Made by a program: the position numbers and the translations under genes. Positions 45,982 to 53,792 of a stretch of 64,000 nucleotides of DNA are shown piece by piece. Position 1 is the stretch's first letter. The number at the start of each line of letters is the position of its first letter. Origin of the DNA: an uncultured Clostridia bacterium (lineage in GTDB: Bacteria > Bacillota > Clostridia > Oscillospirales > Acutalibacteraceae); the NCBI GenBank assembly GCA_945787805.1, contig CALZID010000001.1, forward strand, positions 62,001 to 126,000, written 5' to 3'. Under the pieces are notes generated by a model that was not told the DNA's origin, did no database searches, and saw only the letters and a program-made list of their open reading frames with translations.

Positions 45982-46944
45982 TTAAAGTCCCTTATTATAA
46001 AACTCATTCTTAAACCATACATCACTAACTTCAAACTCTTTATGATTCAAGTATTCAAGTATTCCCGCATCTGTTGTGAAATCAAATACAAGTTTGTATG
46101 AATATAAGAACTGCTTTTTATAGCCGTATTTCTTATTTTGAGCATTTGTGCCGTATTTACCGTCGCCTAAAAGCGGATGACCGATTGACGCAAAGTGCGC
46201 ACGGATTTGGTGCGTTCTACCTGTCAGTAATTCTACTTCAACAAGACTTAATTCACCGTCAGTGTCAATAACACTGTATTTTGTGCGGATTTCTTTTGAA
46301 TTTTCGGTTTTCTTCTTTGAAACCGAAACTTTGTTTTTACTCTCATCCTTAACAAGATAACCTTCAAGCAATCCGCTTTTTGCCTTAATTTCACCGTGAA
46401 CTATGCAAAGATAAAATTTATGAAGTTCTCGGTCTTTCATTTTTTGATTAAGAATACGAAGAGTTTCCGCATTTTTTGCCGCAATTACAATTCCGCCGGT
46501 GTTTCTGTCGATTCGATTGACAAGTGACGGAACAAATGAATGCTCGTCATCGGGCAGGTATTCGCCTTTTTCATATAAATAACGCTTTATTCTGCCGATT
46601 AAAGTGTCAACATATTCGTTATCGTCGGGGTGGGAGAGTATGCCAGCTTTTTTATCGCAAAGAATAATATTTTCATCTTCATAAATTATATCGAGATTTT
46701 TTGACGCTTTAATAAAGTCGTACTTTTCGGGTGCTTTTTGAAAAAATTCATCGTTAATATACATATCAACAACATCACCGAGATTAAGCCTTGTAGAAAT
46801 CTCAGCCCGTTTACCGTTCACTTTAATTCGTTTAATTCTTATGTACTTATACATAAGCGCTTTCGGAAGAAGCGGAACGGATTTATTTATAAACTTGTCA
46901 AGACGCTGATTAGCGTCATTTTTATTGATAGTAAAGCTTTTCAT
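45982..46944 (-). CDS. RluA-family pseudouridine synthase
   Basis: The 320-residue enzyme converts uridine to pseudouridine in rRNA or tRNA. An N-terminal S4-like RNA-binding domain (about 12-70: RLDKFINKSVPLLPKALMYKYIRIKRIKVNG) precedes the catalytic domain with motif I RIDRNTGGIVIAAKN (catalytic Asp), then YLCIVHG, VELLTGRTHQIRAHFASIGHPLLGD. RluC/RluD-type specificity cannot be decided. AGAGGTG precedes the ATG. Confidence 0.92.
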   Translation of the reverse strand: MKSFTINKNDANQRLDKFINKSVPLLPKALMYKYIRIKRIKVNGKRAEISTRLNLGDVVDMYINDEFFQKAPEKYDFIKASKNLDIIYEDENIILCDKKAGILSHPDDNEYVDTLIGRIKRYLYEKGEYLPDDEHSFVPSLVNRIDRNTGGIVIAAKNAETLRILNQKMKDRELHKFYLCIVHGEIKAKSGLLEGYLVKDESKNKVSVSKKKTENSKEIRTKYSVIDTDGELSLVEVELLTGRTHQIRAHFASIGHPLLGDGKYGTNAQNKKYGYKKQFLYSYKLVFDFTTDAGILEYLNHKEFEVSDVWFKNEFYNKGL

Positions 46945-47047
46945 TATTGCACCTCTTAATTGTCAGGTTTAATATACCACATCTTAAAACTCTTTTCAAC
47001 TTGAAACTTGTAATAATTTAGTATAGAATTATATAAGGTGATAGAAT

Positions 47048-47581
47048 ATGGAAATAAATAAACTTCACTATAAAAAACTTAGTGAGTCAAAAAAGATTTA
47101 TATAGATGCAACAACTCTTAAAATCCGTGAGAAATTAAATTCTGCTTTCAGAAAACCGACGGCAGAAGATGATTTGACGGGCATTTTCGGAAAATACAGT
47201 AAACTCGATAAAATGTATAAGGTTAAATATATCTATAACCGCAATAAACAGCTTCAACCGATGACATTTGAAAGATATCATTATTTTTTAGATGTGGGTG
47301 AAGACGAAAACGGCTCTTATATTGAATATGCAATGGTTTATAACAGACTGTACGACCCGTTGATAAGGCTCGTCTATATTCTTGCTGTTTGCGCAGTGCT
47401 CGGCTATCTTTTTTATGCTTATAAAATCGGTGCAATGAATATTCTGTCAGCCGGTGTATTGGGTGTAGCAGTGCTTGCGTCAGTCTTTTTGGTGTTAAAA
47501 AAATCAAAAGAAACACAACAAGAGTGCAATAAGGCGGAAATATTACTTAAAAGACTGATAGATGAAACAGATTTTAGTTGA
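47048..47581 (+). CDS. hypothetical membrane protein
   Basis: The 177-residue product has a basic, hydrophilic N-terminal region of about 110 residues, two membrane helices (about 113-130 and 135-157) and a short charged tail. No motif is recognised. AAGGTGAT precedes ATG 47048. Its TGA stop falls inside the -35 hexamer of the downstream amino-acid transporter promoter, so it is transcribed separately from that operon. Confidence 0.6.
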   Translation: MEINKLHYKKLSESKKIYIDATTLKIREKLNSAFRKPTAEDDLTGIFGKYSKLDKMYKVKYIYNRNKQLQPMTFERYHYFLDVGEDENGSYIEYAMVYNRLYDPLIRLVYILAVCAVLGYLFYAYKIGAMNILSAGVLGVAVLASVFLVLKKSKETQQECNKAEILLKRLIDETDFS

Positions 47582-47606
47582 CAAAAATGTCTTATTGTAG
47601 TATTAT
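47578..47606 (+). promoter_or_regulatory. strong promoter of the amino-acid ABC importer operon
   Basis: TTGACA (47578-47583) and TATTAT (47601-47606) are 17 bases apart; the TGA of the upstream gene lies in the -35 hexamer. Confidence 0.8.
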
Positions 47607-47650
47607 ACTACCGTATTAACACTTTAATATACTAAAAAGGAGTTTAATTT

Positions 47651-48454
47651 ATGAAAATGAAAAAAATTATTGCTGTCCTTATGGCAGTGCTTATGATTGC
47701 AGCTTGTTTCGCAGGTTGTGGCAAAACAAGTAATAATGACAATGCGACTGTAACCGATATGCAGTATGTTAAGGACAAAGGTGTTCTTGTTGTAGGTATT
47801 ACCGATTTTAAACCTATGGACTATCAGGATGCTGACGGCAACTGGATTGGCTTTGACGCTGACCTTGCAAAAGAATTTGCAAAATATATCGGCGTTGATA
47901 TTAAGTTTGTTGAAATCGATTGGGATAACAAGGTTATGGAGCTTGACGGTAAAACAATCGACTGCGTTTGGAACGGTATGACTCTCAGAGATGAAGTTAA
48001 GAACAGTATGGCTTGTTCTGTTCCTTATTGTACAAATGCTCAGGTTATAGTTGTTCCCGCTGACAAGGCAGAGCAGTATAAAACTCCCGAAGCATGTAAG
48101 GACTTGCAGTTTGCTGTTGAAGCAGGCTCAGCCGGTAAAGACGAGGCTGAGGCAAACGGATTTAAATATACTGAAGTTAAAGACCAGGCAACAGCTCTTC
48201 AAGAAGTTGCAAGCGGTACTTGTGATGCTGCAATTATCGACTTGCTTATGGCAGGTGCAATGATAGGCGAAGGCACAGGCTATAAGAACCTTACATATAC
48301 AGTTTCTCTTAACAGTGAATCATATGGTGTTGGATTCCGCAAGGGCTCCGATTTGGTTGAACAGTTCAATACTTTCTTTGCAGAGAAGGTTGCAAACGGA
48401 GATGTTCAGAAAATTGCCGAAACTTACGGAGTACAGGAAGCTCTTGTAAAATAG
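47651..48454 (+). CDS. amino-acid ABC transporter substrate-binding lipoprotein
   Basis: The 267-residue lipoprotein has a signal peptide ending at Cys 23 in ACFAGCGK, then a type 3 periplasmic-binding fold (SBP_bac_3): VKDKGVLVVGITDFKPMDYQD, WIGFDADLAKEFAKYIGV, VEIDWDNKVMELDGKTIDCVWNGMT and LTYTVSLNSESYGVGFRKG. It captures polar amino acids or a related ligand at the cell surface for the permease and ATPase downstream. Ligand not determined. AAGGAG precedes the ATG. Confidence 0.93.
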   Translation: MKMKKIIAVLMAVLMIAACFAGCGKTSNNDNATVTDMQYVKDKGVLVVGITDFKPMDYQDADGNWIGFDADLAKEFAKYIGVDIKFVEIDWDNKVMELDGKTIDCVWNGMTLRDEVKNSMACSVPYCTNAQVIVVPADKAEQYKTPEACKDLQFAVEAGSAGKDEAEANGFKYTEVKDQATALQEVASGTCDAAIIDLLMAGAMIGEGTGYKNLTYTVSLNSESYGVGFRKGSDLVEQFNTFFAEKVANGDVQKIAETYGVQEALVK

Positions 48455-48477
48455 TTCGTCTGATTTTTCAATAACCG

Positions 48478-48507
48478 ACAGAGAGTGCGAAAGCGCTCTC
48501 TGTTTTG
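48478..48507 (+). terminator. intercistronic hairpin between binding protein and permease genes
   Basis: ACAGAGAGTGC (48478-48488) pairs with GCGCTCTCTGT (48493-48503, one G-U) around GAAA, then TTTGGCG. The weak U tract suggests partial termination or mRNA stabilisation so that the binding protein is made in excess, as is common in such operons. Confidence 0.65.
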
Positions 48508-48539
48508 GCGTTTATAATTTTTAAAAGGATGTTTTTATA

Positions 48540-49229
48540 TTGTTATCTTTCAGTGAACAGTTACCGATAGTTTTTAATTCATTGAATGTCGGTTTTCTGC
48601 AAACCCTCAAACTTTTCTTGGTTACTTTGGCGGGTTCAATACCGTTGGGTCTTATTATATCTTTCGGTTCAATGTCACGCTTTAAGCCAATAAGCGCATT
48701 TTCAAAAACACTTGTGTGGGTAGTAAGGGGTACACCCCTTATGATTCAATTGCTTATCGTGTATTATTTCCCCGGACTTGTTCTTCACAATCCTATATGG
48801 GGCGGTGACGAAAGCGGAAGATTTTTTGCGGCGGCAGTGGCTTTTATATTGAATTATGCTTGCTATTTTTCAGAGATATACCGTGGCGGTATTCAGGGAG
48901 TTCCCCTTGGTCAGCAAGAGGCGGGGCAGGTTTTGGGATTGTCTAAAACACAGATATTCTTTAAAATCACTTTGCTTCAAATGATTAAAAGAATTGTACC
49001 TCCCATGTCAAATGAAATAATTACCCTTGTAAAAGATACCTCTCTTGCAAGAATTATTGCTTTGCAGGAGATTATTTGGGCAGGCCAGTCATTTATGAAG
49101 GGTTCTCAGGGCATTTCGGGGCAGATATGGCCTTTGTTCTTCACAGGCGTTTACTATCTTGTATTTAGCGGCATTTTGACAGTGCTTTTCAATAAGGTTG
49201 AAAAGAAGCTTGACTATTTTAAGACATAA
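48540..49229 (+). CDS. amino-acid ABC transporter permease
   Basis: The 229-residue HisM/GlnP-type permease has about five helices. Its coupling loop is present as YRGGIQGVPLGQQEAGQVLGLSKTQ (EAA-like: Q-E-A-G-x8-G). Residues LPIVFNSLNVGFLQTLKLFLVTLAG start the fold. TTG 48540 is the start, with AAAGGA about 10 bases upstream. It forms one importer with the binding protein upstream and the ATPase downstream, separated by 12 bases. Confidence 0.92.
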   Translation: MLSFSEQLPIVFNSLNVGFLQTLKLFLVTLAGSIPLGLIISFGSMSRFKPISAFSKTLVWVVRGTPLMIQLLIVYYFPGLVLHNPIWGGDESGRFFAAAVAFILNYACYFSEIYRGGIQGVPLGQQEAGQVLGLSKTQIFFKITLLQMIKRIVPPMSNEIITLVKDTSLARIIALQEIIWAGQSFMKGSQGISGQIWPLFFTGVYYLVFSGILTVLFNKVEKKLDYFKT

Positions 49230-49241
49230 GGAGGTGTTGTA

Positions 49242-49997
49242 ATGGCTTTACTTGAAGTTAAAAATATATGTAAAAGTTTTGGCAAAACCGAAGTTTTAAA
49301 AGGGATAGATTTCAGCATTGAAAAAGGCGAGGCGCTGTCTATTATCGGTTCTTCGGGAAGCGGCAAAACAACGCTTTTGAGATGCTTGAATTTTCTTGAA
49401 ACATCTGATTCCGGAACAATAACAGTTGACGGTGAAATATTGTTTGACGGTGCTGAAAATATCAAGCTGAGTGACGATAAAATCAGAAAAAACCGATTAA
49501 ACTTCGGTCTTGTTTTTCAAAACTTTAATCTATTCCCACAATACACAGTGCTAAAAAATCTCACACTTGCTCCAACTTTGCTTAAAAAGGGTGACAGTGC
49601 AACTATTGAAGCAAAGGCAAAAGAAATTATTAAAAAGGTTGGGCTTGAAGATAAAGTGGATTTTTATCCTTGTCAGCTTTCCGGCGGTCAGCAGCAAAGG
49701 GTTGCAATTGCCCGTGCTTTGATGCTTTCACCGAAAATTCTTTGTTTTGATGAGCCTACAAGTGCCCTTGACCCGGAGCTTACCGGTGAAGTTCTTCGTG
49801 TTATTCGCGAGTTGAAGGACGAAAACACAACGATGATTATTGTTACACACGAAATGAATTTCGCAAAGAATGTATCGGATAAAGTAATATTTATGGCTGA
49901 CGGTGTTATTGAAGAAATGGGACCTCCCGAACAGATTTTTGACAATCCTCAAAGCAAACGGCTTCAAGAATTTTTATATTCATCTTTAAATAAATAA
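49242..49997 (+). CDS. amino-acid ABC transporter ATP-binding protein (GlnQ type)
   Basis: The 251-residue ATPase has Walker A SIIGSSGSGKTTLLRCLN, Q loop VFQNFNLFP, signature LSGGQQQRVAIARAL, Walker B ILCFDEPTSALDPEL and H loop IVTHEMNFAK, the GlnQ/HisP pattern. AAGGAGGT precedes ATG 49242 at good distance. Completes the importer with the two genes upstream; a terminator with a UUCG loop follows. Confidence 0.94.
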   Translation: MALLEVKNICKSFGKTEVLKGIDFSIEKGEALSIIGSSGSGKTTLLRCLNFLETSDSGTITVDGEILFDGAENIKLSDDKIRKNRLNFGLVFQNFNLFPQYTVLKNLTLAPTLLKKGDSATIEAKAKEIIKKVGLEDKVDFYPCQLSGGQQQRVAIARALMLSPKILCFDEPTSALDPELTGEVLRVIRELKDENTTMIIVTHEMNFAKNVSDKVIFMADGVIEEMGPPEQIFDNPQSKRLQEFLYSSLNK

Positions 49998-50023
49998 AAA
50001 ATCCGTCTTCGGGCGAATTTTTC
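49996..50023 (+). terminator. terminator of the amino-acid importer operon
   Basis: AAAAATCCGTC and GGCGAATTTTT pair around a TTCG tetraloop with one mismatch, then TCTTG. Confidence 0.7.
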
Positions 50024-50068
50024 TTGTGTTAAGCGCAATTTTATGATAAAATATAGTCGGTGATAATT

Positions 50069-50794
50069 ATGAAAAAACTTTTATCATTTTTTCTAACATT
50101 GATTTTAATATTTTCTGTATTAAGTATTTCCTGTTTTGCAGATAATCCTGTAAAATTAACACTTGACAGCGAAACGGATACTGTTTATGCAGGGGATGAA
50201 TTTGTTGTTAAACTTATGATTAGCGATAATTCTAAAATGAGCGGTGCCGCAATTGATATCAATTACGATAAAAATCAACTTGAGTATGTTTCAGGTACAT
50301 TCGGCGGAATTTTAGATTCATCCGCAACGAAGAGCTTGAAAAATCTCAACGGTGATAAATCAAAAGTCAGATTTACTTATCTTGCCCCGTCTTCTGCGGT
50401 AACTTCACAAGGCGTTTTGATTACGCTTAAATTCAAAGCACTTGAAAATGCACACGGAGAAAGTGAATTAACAATATCAATTCCCAATCCGGGTGATTTT
50501 GTTTCGCAAGATTTGTCAAGATTGAGTTATACTGTTGAGAATACAAGAATCAGCATAAAGAATAATACTGTCGAGACTGAGTCGGTTACCGAAGCAGAGA
50601 CAGAGTCACAGAGCGTTGAAATTACAACCGAAATCGCATCAACTGTTGAAAATGTTCAGAATGTTGATGACGGTGATTCTGAAAATACAAACAAAATAAT
50701 ATTTGCTGTTGTAATTTTTGGTGCGGCAATACTTGTGATTGTGGTGTTATTGGTCAGACAACCAACATCAAAGAAGAAAAAGGGGAAAAAATAA
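50069..50794 (+). CDS. cell-surface cohesin-domain protein with C-terminal membrane anchor
   Basis: The 241-residue protein has a signal peptide (about 1-24, ending in CFADN), then one domain of about 135 residues like cohesins: VKLTLDSETDTVYAGDEFVVKL, GAAIDINYDKNQLEYVSG, then VLITLKFKALENAHGESELT. A Glu/Thr-rich spacer follows, and a membrane helix (about 210-230) with a lysine-rich tail, so it would display the domain on the cell surface. Cohesins bind dockerin modules in cellulosomes, but isolated cohesin-like domains also occur elsewhere. GGTGA precedes ATG 50069; it is coupled to the zinc-ribbon gene. Confidence 0.75.
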   Translation: MKKLLSFFLTLILIFSVLSISCFADNPVKLTLDSETDTVYAGDEFVVKLMISDNSKMSGAAIDINYDKNQLEYVSGTFGGILDSSATKSLKNLNGDKSKVRFTYLAPSSAVTSQGVLITLKFKALENAHGESELTISIPNPGDFVSQDLSRLSYTVENTRISIKNNTVETESVTEAETESQSVEITTEIASTVENVQNVDDGDSENTNKIIFAVVIFGAAILVIVVLLVRQPTSKKKKGKK

Positions 50795-50985
50795 TGAAAA
50801 ACATTATTATTGAAGAATGTCCGTATTGCGGTTCAAATAATCTTACAAAAGGTTATCAGATAAATGACGGAATGGTTTATCGCGACAAAATTCCGTCGTT
50901 CGGAACTCTAATAGAACACACAATTTGCAAAGAATGTGCAAGTGTTATTTACAGTAAGGTGGACAAACCTGAAATTCTTAAATAA
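50794..50985 (+). CDS. small zinc-ribbon protein, unknown
   Basis: The 63-residue protein has two CxxC knuckles, CPYCGSNNLTKGY and CKECASVIYSK, about 35 residues apart, which suggests a structural zinc site. No further family identity. The ATG overlaps the stop of the cohesin-protein gene (TAATG), so it is coupled to it. Confidence 0.65.
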   Translation: MKNIIIEECPYCGSNNLTKGYQINDGMVYRDKIPSFGTLIEHTICKECASVIYSKVDKPEILK

Positions 50986-51032
50986 ATGACATATCATTTT
51001 TCGTCGCAGCATATTATTAAGCGGTGATGAAA

Positions 51033-51155
51033 ATGAATGTCGAAACAAGGCGTATTACCTATGATGAAAAAGTGGAGATTATTGTTCACTTGATTGTTAA
51101 CGGATATCTTACTGAAAATCAAATCAGAGCCATAATAAAACGGGGTGTCGTGTGA
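51033..51155 (+). CDS. 40-residue ORF ending inside a terminator
   Basis: GGTGA lies five bases before ATG 51033. The translation contains NVETRRITYDEKVEIIVHLI and NGYLTENQIRAIIKRGVV, a small amphipathic, possibly helix-turn-helix-sized protein with balanced composition. The TGA stop (51153-51155) lies in the loop of a perfect terminator hairpin. An earlier in-frame ATG at 51027 overlaps the ribosome site. No family recognised; it is too short to be certain. Confidence 0.45.
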   Translation: MNVETRRITYDEKVEIIVHLIVNGYLTENQIRAIIKRGVV

Positions 51156-51171
51156 CATCCCGTTATTTTTC
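51138..51171. terminator. bidirectional terminator between the small ORF and the rubredoxin gene
   Basis: AACGGGGTGTC (51139-51149) pairs with GACATCCCGTT (51154-51164), one G-U, then ATTTTT; A-rich sequence on the other side serves the minus strand. Confidence 0.8.
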
Positions 51172-51783
51172 TTATTTAATCGGCTCAAAATCTTCTGCAC
51201 CGTGTTTGCAAATCGGACAAATAAAGTCTTCGGGCAACTCATCGCCTTCATAGACATATCCGCAGATTTTGCAAACATATCCCTTTTTCTTTTTGGTTTC
51301 ATTGTTTTTTGGTTTGATGTGGTCAAAGTAATACTGATATGTTGCAGACGGTACATCCGATAATGTTTCTGCTTCGGTAACATCGGATATGAACAAAAGG
51401 TGAGTGCCGCAATCAACAATTTCAGAAACAGTGCAGGATATATATGCGTTTGTACCTTTACAAACAAAATATGTTCCGTTTTCAGTTCTGTAATGGTCAT
51501 TATAACCTGCAAATTTATCTGTATCACGGCCGCTTGCAAAGCCAAAACGCTTTATCAAATCAAAATCAGCGTCTTGAGAAAGAACTGATACAGTAAATTT
51601 TTTTGTTCTTTCTATCATCTCACAAGTTAGATTATTTTTGTTCACCGCAACCGTAATTCTTTTAGGCGAATCGGTAACCTGAGATGCGGTATTGATAATA
51701 CAAGCATTGTCTTTTCCGTTTTCATGGGCGCTTAAAATGAATAACCCGTAACTCAATTTGAACATTGCTTCATTTCTAATCAA
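51172..51783 (-). CDS. flavin reductase-like domain fused to rubredoxin (high-molecular-weight rubredoxin)
   Basis: The 203-residue protein has an N-terminal FMN-binding flavin reductase-like domain (about 1-155), with FKLSYGLFILSAH, NTASQVTDSPKRITVAVNKNN and FTVSVLSQDADFDLIKRFGF, and a C-terminal rubredoxin (about 165-203) with CKICGYVYEGDELPEDFICPIC. Such Hrb proteins in anaerobes pass electrons from NAD(P)H to flavo-diiron oxygen or NO reductases. The start TTG 51783 has GGAG nine bases upstream; the longer start is less likely. Confidence 0.88.
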   Translation of the reverse strand: MIRNEAMFKLSYGLFILSAHENGKDNACIINTASQVTDSPKRITVAVNKNNLTCEMIERTKKFTVSVLSQDADFDLIKRFGFASGRDTDKFAGYNDHYRTENGTYFVCKGTNAYISCTVSEIVDCGTHLLFISDVTEAETLSDVPSATYQYYFDHIKPKNNETKKKKGYVCKICGYVYEGDELPEDFICPICKHGAEDFEPIK

Positions 51784-51946
51784 TGTTATCAACTCCAATC
51801 ATTTTTATTTATTATAACACAAAATCAGATTTGTGTATACATTTTTTTAGTTTCGACAAATATATTTTTCAATTGACAAAAAGTTACAAATATGATATTT
51901 TATTTTTATAGTTTAATGTATTAAATTATAAAAGGAGATTTAAAAA

Positions 51947-53731
51947 ATGAAACGAAAAATTAACACAAAAGTTGCAATGACTTTTGCGATTTTATTAGTT
52001 CTCATTTCACTAATGAGCGTTATGGCATTTGCCGGTAACGGTACTGCTAATAAAACTAAAATGATTGACTGTTCAACTTGTGAAGGCAGCGGAGTTGCTG
52101 TAACTTGCAGTACTTGCGAAGGAAGTAACATCACTTGTGCTGATTGCGACGGTACTAACAAATGTGCCGATTGTGACGGTACTGGTATGGTTGAAGCTCC
52201 AACAAGATTTTATTCTTCAGCTTGGGCATTGCTTCCGCCGATAATTGCCATTGCATTGGCGCTCATCACAAAAGAAGTTTATTCTTCACTTTTTGTGGGT
52301 ATCGTTGTTGGCGGTTTGCTATACGCCGAAGGCAATTTTGTAGGTACAATCACTCATGTTTTCTCTGACGGATTTGTAGCTAATGTTGCCGATTCCTACA
52401 ATATGGGTATTATTATCTTCCTTATTGTTCTCGGTTCTATGGTATCAATGATGAATAAGGCGGGCGGCTCGGCAGCGTTTGGCCGTTGGGCGTCAAAGCA
52501 CATTAAATCAAGAGTCGGGGCACAGCTTGCCACCGTATTCTTCGGTTGTTTGATTTTTATTGACGACTATTTTAACTGCCTTACAGTAGGCTCGGTTATG
52601 CGCCCGGTTACAGATGCACATAAGGTTTCTCGCGCAAAGCTTGCATATCTTATTGATGCTACCGCAGCTCCGATTTGTATTATTGCTCCGGTTTCATCAT
52701 GGGCGGCAGCTGTTGCAGGATTTGTAGCTGAAGAAGAGGTTAGCGGATTCCATCTTTTCTTAAGTGCTATTCCGTACAATTTCTATGCAATTCTCACTAT
52801 TGTAATGATGATAACAATTACAGTTATGAATTTTGACTACGGCAAGATGAAGCTCCATGAAGAAAATGCCGCTAACGGTGACCTTTTCACAAGTGACGCC
52901 AACACCTTTACCGAGTCAACTGATATTAAGGATGCAAACTCCAAGGGTAAGGTTATCGACCTTATCGCACCCGTTTTAGTTCTTATTGTTTCTTGCGTTA
53001 TCGGGCTGATTTATTCAGGCGGATTCTTTGATGCAGAAGGCGATACATACCACAATATTATTGATGCATTCTCAAGTGCAGATGCTTCTGTGGGACTTCT
53101 TTACGGCTCGTTCTGTACACTTATTCTCGCAATATTATATTTCATGCTCCGCCGTGTAATCTCTTTCAAAGAGTGTATGGCATCCATCCCGGACGGATTT
53201 AAAGCAATGGTTCCCGCTATTATGATTCTTGCTTGTGCTTGGACTCTTAAAGCTATGACGGACAGTCTTGGCGCAAAGCAATTTATCGCAGGTATTGTTG
53301 AAACAACAGCAGGCTCATTTGCAAACTTATTGCCGGCAGTAATCTTCCTTATTGCAATCGGTCTTTCATTTGCAACAGGTACATCATGGGGCACATTTGG
53401 TATTCTTATTCCGCTTGTACTTAGTGTATTCCCGTATGAGAGCGGTTCAATCTCAATTATCGCTATTTCCGCTTGTATGGCGGGTGCCGTTTGCGGTGAC
53501 CACTGTTCACCAATTTCCGATACAACAATTATGGCAAGTGCCGGCAGCCAAAGCAATCACCTGAACCATGTTTCAACACAGCTGCCTTATGCAATGACAG
53601 TTGCTGCCGTTTCATTTGTAACATACATTATTGCAGGCTTTGTTCAATCTGTAATTGCACTCCCAATTGGTATTGCACTTATGCTCGGAACACTTTTTGT
53701 AATAAAAAACATAACAAAGAAAAAAGCATAA
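51947..53731 (+). CDS. NhaC-family Na+/H+ antiporter with extracellular four-CxxC zinc-ribbon-like domain
   Basis: The 594-residue protein joins an exported cysteine-rich module to an NhaC-type transporter. Residues 8-28 form a signal peptide or membrane helix with a cleavage-like MAFAG. Residues 40-80 contain four CxxC pairs (Cys 42/45, 54/57, 64/67, 73/76) in CSTCEGSG, CSTCEGSN, CADCDGTN and CADCDGTG, like the CxxCxGxG repeats of DnaJ. From about 90 a polytopic transporter follows, with LITKEVYSSLFVGIVVGGLLYAE, GRWASKHIKSRVGAQLATVF, FIDDYFNCLTVGSVMRPV, SWAAAVAGF and DHCSPISDTTIMAS. AAAGGAG precedes the ATG. The fusion is unusual to me; substrate is uncertain. Confidence 0.85.
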   Translation: MKRKINTKVAMTFAILLVLISLMSVMAFAGNGTANKTKMIDCSTCEGSGVAVTCSTCEGSNITCADCDGTNKCADCDGTGMVEAPTRFYSSAWALLPPIIAIALALITKEVYSSLFVGIVVGGLLYAEGNFVGTITHVFSDGFVANVADSYNMGIIIFLIVLGSMVSMMNKAGGSAAFGRWASKHIKSRVGAQLATVFFGCLIFIDDYFNCLTVGSVMRPVTDAHKVSRAKLAYLIDATAAPICIIAPVSSWAAAVAGFVAEEEVSGFHLFLSAIPYNFYAILTIVMMITITVMNFDYGKMKLHEENAANGDLFTSDANTFTESTDIKDANSKGKVIDLIAPVLVLIVSCVIGLIYSGGFFDAEGDTYHNIIDAFSSADASVGLLYGSFCTLILAILYFMLRRVISFKECMASIPDGFKAMVPAIMILACAWTLKAMTDSLGAKQFIAGIVETTAGSFANLLPAVIFLIAIGLSFATGTSWGTFGILIPLVLSVFPYESGSISIIAISACMAGAVCGDHCSPISDTTIMASAGSQSNHLNHVSTQLPYAMTVAAVSFVTYIIAGFVQSVIALPIGIALMLGTLFVIKNITKKKA

Positions 53732-53756
53732 ACTAAATTATACACATAACAAACAC

Positions 53757-53790
53757 AAAAGCACCTTGTCAGACGATAAGGTGCTTTTAG
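53757..53790. terminator. bidirectional terminator between the NhaC gene and the lipoprotein gene
   Basis: AAAAGCACCTTGTC (53757-53770) pairs with GATAAGGTGCTTTT (53775-53788, one wobble), T-rich on both sides. Confidence 0.85.
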
Positions 53791-53792
53791 TG

